Positions 57,244 to 64,000 of a stretch of DNA of 64,000 nucleotides are shown here, one piece after another (position 1 is the first letter of the stretch; the number at the start of each line of letters is the position of its first letter). Position numbers and translations under genes: made by a program. A model generated the notes under the pieces. That model saw nothing but the letters and a program-made list of their open reading frames with translations, was not told the origin of the DNA and did not search any database. Source of the stretch: Coptis chinensis (taxonomy: Eukaryota > Streptophyta > Magnoliopsida > Ranunculales > Ranunculaceae); contig CM027385.1 in assembly GCA_015680905.1 (NCBI GenBank), positions 18,420,501 through 18,484,500 of the forward strand. The letters run 5' to 3'.

Positions 57244-59982
57244 TGGCGCCGCCGTCATGGATTCATATGGGAAGAGGAAGATGGAGAAAAGCATCAACCA
57301 TTAAACCCTTCTTCTCAATTTTCATTTCAAATTTTTAGTCTTTTTTTTAATTTTCGCTATTGATGTTTCGTTTATGTGTGTTTATAGTACTTTTCTGTGC
57401 AAACGGAGCCCGACAGTAGCATGGGGAGACCTACCAAAACTTGTTGTAGAAAATAGAGTGCAAACGGAGAAAAAGGACATGCGCCCACGAACTGTTTCCC
57501 ATCAGACTCAAATGCCATGCGACCGCACCGCGCCTCGTTTTTTCCAAATGAAGATTCTATTGGCTCAGAATCTTCATATGTAAATCCACTTTAATATTTC
57601 ATAAGTTTTTTTATTTAACTGTTAGTAGATAAAAAGTAGATAGATTTACAAGTTTTTGAGTTTTCAAAAACTAAAAATTCAATTAAAAATGCATTTTAAA
57701 AATTAAAAGTTTTTAATAATTAAAATGAATTAGTAATCCATCAGCAAGATTAAAAGTCAAAATTTAGTTTAGTAGCATGTTTAGGGTTTAGTTTTCATTA
57801 ATTGTTGTCTATGCATGTTTAGATTAAAATAATATCATATAGTTAAAACGAAACACAAAAAAATTAATTATGTTAAATATAAAATAGTTTAAGCTTTGGA
57901 AGTTTAGTCTTTTGGTTTAAGTTTACTTACCAAGAGTTGGGGATTCAACCAACTTGGGCCGGTTGGATGTGTGTCGCACGAAAGAGTAGTACCAAACGCG
58001 CACATCACAACCCAACTTGAGGGTTAAAGTTCCAATCTTTGACGAACACTTTCCAAACTTTTATGTATTTTGTTTAATTAAGTTATTAGTTAATTAAGTT
58101 AAACATAGTTAATTTTCGTGTTTACCACTTTCATAGTTTAAGCCCACGAAGGCAATCAATTGTAATTTATTGGCTTTGCCAACATTTCAACCCGACTTGT
58201 GGGTCTTAGTTAGATTAAATTTGTAATCATAAGGAAAAGCTCAAATGGTGGGTTGACATGCAAAAGACACCATATACTTCGGCCAACCCCACCACGACGT
58301 GCCTTCACCCCAAGGGTCGTCTACGCACACCTTGGGAGGTAATTTCTAAACCTCCTTGCTACAAAGTGTAAGTGGGTACTTGTGTGTTACTAAGCATGCT
58401 TGGATGATTGTGTGATTTAAATTTCAATCCCGTCTTTACATTTAGCGCTTAGGCTAAACCCGAGCTATAAAAAACCAAAAATTCGGATTAAAACCCACTT
58501 TAGAACAGACGTTGTGTGAAATGTTTGTTACATAGACCAAATTAAAAAGATAAAATCAACCAAGAAGAGCTAATTTAGTCACATCCATTAGGACAAACAT
58601 CTAGCATGAACAAAGAGAGTAGTAAACTACCAGATTCCAATAGACCAACCACCTTCCTCACTCCCCTCCCTCAGAAATACCGTGGGTGAGATTCTTGGTG
58701 GCACACCATCTGGGGAAGTAGTGATCTTCTCCCTCGACGTGTGTAGTTCCCAAAACCCTGTTTCATGCCCACTGTTAAATTCAAACAGGACATAGTATAT
58801 AATCTACAGACAATGCATGCAAACTTTTCAAAAACTTCAAAGTCACAAATGAATTTATGCAGAGTGTGCATCATTCTTGTTTCAGCATTCATGTCTTATC
58901 AATATGCATCGTAGTCGTCATGGAATTATAATGTAAACCCAGAACCTTGTTCTTGTTGTGGTAGTCTGTATCATTGGGTGTCTTAATACACATCGTATAC
59001 CGAGTTCGAGCCTCCTATAGAATACTCTTACGATTACGGACCTCAATTTTCAAATTTCCATAGTACCAAATACACCCCAAAGTTTTCTAATCATGCAAAC
59101 AATTCAAAGAGTTCCATCACAAATAGTCAACTACCATTCATGTATCCATATGGTCAGTCAGAGTGCGGTTTCACCCATAACCCATTACCATTCACATTAC
59201 CATCCATTTAAAATTCATATTCCACTCCACCATCTATCATATACCAACTTTACCAAGCAATGGTCGAGAAAACAATTCAAATACAACAAATAGCAAAGAC
59301 CTTCTATTCTCTCCAATCCATTTTAATTAATACCACCTCTGAGACTAATATTCTTCTCACCAGTCTAAAACCCAACCAAAAATAGGAACAAGGTGTTGAT
59401 ATAATAGAGTTAATTGCTAAAGCCCATCCTGATATTTATGACCAATTAAAACCACATCACCATCCACCTGACTATCGTGTGAATTCCATATTCTATGATG
59501 ATAACTATATGCATGAGAACACTTCAACGAAAGAAACTCTAGAACTTGTGTTAGAGAGTAACTCGACAAACTTGGACACTGACAAAGAGGACAAAGAAAA
59601 TCAAAGTGCACGAAGAAAAGAATATAAATTCTATAGTGGAAAGAGGATCTAATTTTAGTTTGGCCGTTAAAGACTTATCGATGGAACAAATTTGTGACAT
59701 CCTTAATATTGCTGATATTAACCACAAATTTATGGAAACGCCAAAGCTAGATGAATAATTCTCTGAGTCCTTGATATCATATGAAGAACCCCCACCCGAC
59801 CATCATTCCCCTGAGTTAACACCTCTCGAAAGCCAACCTCCATTTATCAAAAATCCACCAAATTCTGAGGACTACACCTAAACCATTTCAAAGAAACCTC
59901 AAGCTCGCACTTAAGCCAATAGCCTTTGAAATCCTTCATAATTTTCTAAACTTTCCCGATAAAGAGACTTTGCCTAACATAC
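57244..59982 (+). pseudogene. Leader, gag-like and pre-RT part of the second Athila-like element
   Basis: The PBS TGGCGCCGCCG is at 57244. The leader up to about 58500 includes CACCCCAAGGGTCGTCTACG and AGGTAATTTCTAAACCTCCT. A gag-like part (about 58900-59640) has a knuckle-like CSCCGSLYHW and an acidic, Asn-rich tail (ELVLESNSTNLDTDKEDKEN). The last 300 bases resemble the segment just before RT in Athila Pol. Broken fossil; domain limits are approximate. Confidence 0.6.
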
Positions 59983-60286
59983 AGATAAAAGCTTAAAATT
60001 GTAGTTTTAACCCCTTAATAATATTACATTTAGACCAATTATGTTTATAATAAATAAGAGTTAGTATTGTTTACATACGTTTGTGTATTTCAGATATTGG
60101 AGTTAAATATATGAAGAAATATGTCACTTTTGCAAGAGAAAGGAGCAAAGGTTGGTTGCTAAAAGTTGTATGGTTAAAGCCTAAGTTTCAATGAGAAAAA
60201 ACCTTTTTAAAGCCCAGTTAAAGCTGGAAATTCAAAGTCAATGCGGGCAGAAATAGAGCAGAAAAGTCAACAGCACTTTCATAGGA
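59983..60286 (+). repeat. LTR fragment of the 17755-39606 family
   Basis: AGATAAAAGCTTAAAATTGT and about 300 following bases match the first quarter of the 17755 LTR (GAAATATGTCACTTTTGCAA, GGGCAGAAATAGAGCA). Homology stops near 60286. No target duplication is visible, so the join may come from recombination rather than simple insertion. Confidence 0.85.
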
Positions 60287-63200
60287 CTATCATTCCAGTT
60301 GAGAAGAACCCCGCATTGATTAAAGTACCAGAAAAAAAAGGAAATAGAATCTAAAGTGGATTATGAGTTCTTGAGAGCATACGATAATCCCTTTATTCAA
60401 GTGGTTGAAAAACCCAGTTGGCCATATGTTGTATCATCTAAGCCTCATGAAGAACAACTACTACCACATTCACACTCTCTTGGACAATTCAAACATGATG
60501 GATTATTACATAAATTCCATGATGGGTTGCATAAACTTTCTCTTATCATTTTACATCTTACACTCCAAATGCATCATTTCATTCTATTTGGGGGTGTATG
60601 CTTTCATATGTTTTTCTATAAAGATCTCCAACTGTTTATATTATTAGTATATAGTTAACAGCATATCATCTATCTCATATGCATAGTCTTGGGGAATCTG
60701 ACTTAAAACAACCCCACATATAATCTTGAATATCTTACTATAAAATATTCATGTTATGTTTTCATGATACATTCCATGGGAGTGCATCATTAAGGTAACC
60801 GGACCAGTCCACTTAGAGTGTGTGGTTGTAAGTGCCGAAGCCTTGAGTCCATGTATACTTGCATATTCCTTGTTAGCACTTTTACTCGTAGTTTGAGTAG
60901 TGTACCCCTATGGAGCAAGTATACAATTTTCTTTTTCTTTATTTTACACTTCTTTTTAGAATAGATTTTCTATTTCTGTCATTTACAATTCCTGTCTTTA
61001 ATTTCATTTCCCTATTTTCTATTTTGACATAAGCATTTTTCTTTCAATCTCACCTTTGAAGCTGAGTAGTCTTTCCTCTATAAAGAAGAGATGTGAAACA
61101 AAGCATAGGGCGATAGGGATTGAGTGAAGGTGTCTTACGGTTGTCTCTCATGGTTGTTTAGCATGTCTCGTCTTCCATAGGCATGCCAAACCATGGGATG
61201 TTTGGTAGCTGGAACCTTTGATTTCGAAAACTTTTTCCTTTTATTAGTGATTTCTAATTGTTTCGAGCTTCGTCTTTCTCTCTAGTTGGAATAGCTACAA
61301 AATAGGGCTAACTAGATATTAGGATAGGAGAGACTAGATTATCTAGCAATAGAGCTAGTCCTCTTCACTAGATTCGTTTTCTTGCAAAACAAAGAAGTGC
61401 ACAATCTAGGGTAAGCCAAACCCCACACAAGTTTTCAATTATAATCACTTAAATTCAAGCACCTTCTATTGGGAGGATCACTTTCGTCATAGTGATTTTT
61501 CTTAGTAGTTTTATAGTTTATATTTTTCTGTCATAGTAATTTAGGAACATAAAGCCAAAAAGCCAAAAACAAATGTTTCTTTCTTTATTTAATAAAATGG
61601 TTATTTTCACCGCTTATAATAGAAGGTTCTCAATACATCAATAGTTATGTGATTTTTCCAAAAAACAAAAAAAAAAAAAAACAGGCAATGGATTCCACAT
61701 AGACTAACCCTTAGAAGGGCACAATCTCCATTCTTCTAAGGGCGGTTTGAGGATCAGTTATGTGCTATTAAAGGTCGCGCATATCACCATGCACTTTCTG
61801 TCCCAGCTTAAACCAAATACCAATTGTCCCTTGCTCACCATCAGACCATCACTTCCACCAGCAGAAGTATGTGCATTCAATGTACCAAATGCATCATGGA
61901 GGCAACACCCAAACCAACAAACCTAACCACCTCCAGGGTTCATCAGACCACAAAATACATTCAAACAAGGAGAACGTATCTACAATAATTAGAACAGAGC
62001 ATTAGTTCCACCCTATTTTAACTATAACTACCAAAATCCACCAAACATACCTAGTTCAACCATTCACTATTGTCCAATCATATCAGATAAACCATCCCAC
62101 TACGTTCTGCATATTAAATCCCGCAACATACATAACGGAAGCCACAGTCTGACTGGATTAGGTTCAATAAAGAGCCAACACAAAAGTTGCCTAAGATCAC
62201 TTGTTTTGTTTTCAAACTTAGTATTATAAATCACAGCTTTTGAGTACAAGTATCTTAAACATCTCTACATAGTTTTTCAAAAACTTGAGGATATAAAAAA
62301 ATTAAAATCTTACACCCTAGAGTAACCAAAATGATACTGGATAAATGTATGATTTTATCTTCTTGTAAAAGCCCTCTATATGGTTAGAGATACATTTAGA
62401 TTGAGAAAAACAACTTGTTCAAAAACACACACACACACACATTTCATATAGATAGTTGTTTATATACTTGCATTTCCTATCTTTTCATTTTTTAACTTCT
62501 AAGTATAATTCTGCATGCATGTTAAGTATTTCATAGTAGAATAATTACGTAAATCCCTAGTTTAGATAAACCATGTACATCTTGTTCTATATCTATCAAC
62601 CTACACTCCAAACTTGTTTCGGGGTGCTATATTTTCATAACGAAGAACAGAGTACAGGTTACTGTTGTTTTTGCTCATGTTCCTATGGTAATCTCTTTCC
62701 TTTTCTTCATACTTTGAGGACAAAGTATATTTCTGTTTGGGGGTGGTATAGTAACAATCTGCAAAAACTAGGTATTTATTATATAGTATTCTTATATTAG
62801 ATAGATTTAGTATATTTCAATATTTCTTTTTTTCTTCAAATATTTTGAAAATACCAAAAATATTTTTCTGTTTAGTACTAAAAGTCTTGTTTTCCTTTTT
62901 CTATGATGAATAAAAAGTTTAGAAGTCTCATTATAGCAATAGAGTAAAGATTCGTTCTTCGAATTTAGACTAATATACATACAATAGTTTCTACACCTTT
63001 TCATGAATGGCATCCATCAGCATTTGATTGTATATAGCAGTAAGTTTCCGAGACCAAGATTATAACAGTTAAGTTCCATATCCTGTGAGAATCTAGCCAA
63101 AATCCTCATCAAAATGATTATTGAGTGATGACACAAGGATGTCCGGATAGAAAAATAACATGTCCACTTGCTTGATCACCACGCCATATCTTAGAAGAGA

Positions 63201-64000
63201 ATTTAGGCCCTTTTTGGATCGATATAGCCAAATAAACGTTAAAAATCTAAAAATATAATTTTTTCTCTAGTTACCCCCCTTGAGCCTTTACCAAATTCTA
63301 AATGCCTTTTTCTTTCTTTGCCATCAATCCCTGAACCATTACCACAAACAATAAAAAGCTTACCCAGCTGACGAGTTGAGAATTTGATGATGCATAAAAA
63401 GATAAGAGAAGGCATTGTACAAAAACAGAATAGTTAGAAGCTTCAAAAGAGAAAAGAAAGAAAATATTCAAGATTGAAATCTCCCAAAAGTTCAAAATCA
63501 AAAGGAGTCGATTTCAAAAGAAACAAAAGCAAAGTTAGAACTCCCAAAATTCAAAATCCAATGGAGTCACAAAGCCAAAGGGCTAAAGAATGAATCACAA
63601 TTTCGAAAGCAAATAACAAAACGAGGTTCTTCTATAATTACAAATATCCTGAAGACCCGATTTTTCAACTTATCAGAGTTTGTTTTCCCTTCCCTTTATT
63701 TCTAAACCACTACCTTAGCCCCGTAATTTCTAATAAAATACCTCCAGCTCAACTAGAAATAGAATGGTGTGATAGTAAGTGAATATTGTGATCAATCAAC
63801 CCCAGTTTCCTTGGATGTCATTCGAGTATGTGAGGAATATAAGTGCCCTCTGCACTAGAGAAAATTAAACTTTAGTGAATTTATCAGAGAGTTGTGATTG
63901 CAACACACCCATGTGAGGACTCAACTTAAGAACACTCTCCAAAAGTTTTGGAAATGACTCTGCTTTTGCATTTCACCACTCATGTTTTGCACGTTTATCT
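60287..64000 (+). mobile_element. 3' part of an Athila-like element related to the first, continuing past the window
   Basis: Collinear with the first element's post-pol part: GTGCATCATTAAGGTAACCG at 60782 matches 28309; the GAGGACAAAG/TTTGGGGGTGG block at 62708-62747 matches 31925; CACTTGCTTGATCACCACGC to GGATCGATATAGCC (63164-63230) matches 33031-33081 plus 37120-37135; GTGTGATAGTAAGTG (63767) matches 37659. This copy lacks the CACTA insertion. No 3' LTR is reached. Broken fossil. Confidence 0.8.
62424..62442. repeat. (CA)n microsatellite
   Basis: About nine uninterrupted AC units in the 3' part of the second retroelement. Confidence 0.9.

Noticed and set aside
1-64000. tRNA, rRNA or CRISPR loci
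   Set aside because: No cloverleaf with A and B boxes, no rRNA core words and no spaced short-repeat array were seen. Tandem repeats found are transposon or local duplications.

Overview
The window is AT-rich plant nuclear DNA, most likely from a eudicot, and is dominated by transposable elements. I see no intact host gene. Most long open frames are shadows or pieces of decayed elements. What can be supported is a deeply nested set of mobile elements plus small pieces of host genes carried by DNA transposons.

Layout. 1-2828 looks like the right part of a CACTA-type element (terminal TGTAGTG at 2828, palindromic subterminal repeats). It holds exon fragments of host genes: a CCT chaperonin delta subunit (CCT4) and a CRT-like plastid transporter (CLT), both on the minus strand, plus unassigned exon-like pieces. 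2829-5900 is low-complexity and locally duplicated DNA. 6340-8835 is a decayed Helitron Rep gene with its HUH motif; the helicase half is missing. 8836-11417 is non-coding. 11418-17213 is a second CACTA element with GTGACGG subterminal repeats, exon-like captured fragments and a duplicated 5'UTR-like block.

17755-39606 is one Athila-like Ty3/gypsy element of about 21.9 kb. Its two LTRs are about 1.37 kb each, its target-site duplication is CTTAA, and its primer-binding site resembles that for tRNA-Asp. It is broken in many places. Four later insertions lie in it: a gene-carrying MULE (21236-22663), an inverted solo LTR of the same family (24345-25890), a MULE-type MITE (32044-32707) and a CACTA element (33082-37119). 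The last three or all four have clean target-site duplications, and the CACTA insertion has an uninterrupted sibling site in this same window at about 63211. The element also holds a perfect 72-bp palindrome and five copies of a paired GC-rich module that no known feature explains.

39612-50251 is mostly anonymous non-coding DNA with a 91-bp tandem duplication. 50264-56560 is a minus-strand L1-type LINE with ORF1 (DUF4283-like, CCHC knuckle) and ORF2 (endonuclease, RT, zf-RVT, RNase H), flanked by a near-perfect 12-bp duplication. It sits in or beside the LTR of a second Athila-like element. That element has LTR end 57241, a tRNA-Asp-type PBS at 57244 and a gag-like region, and is mixed with an LTR fragment and the 3' part of an element related to the first. 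It runs off the right edge.

All coordinates come from reading by eye. Family names rest on recognised motifs, and ages and identities are eye estimates.
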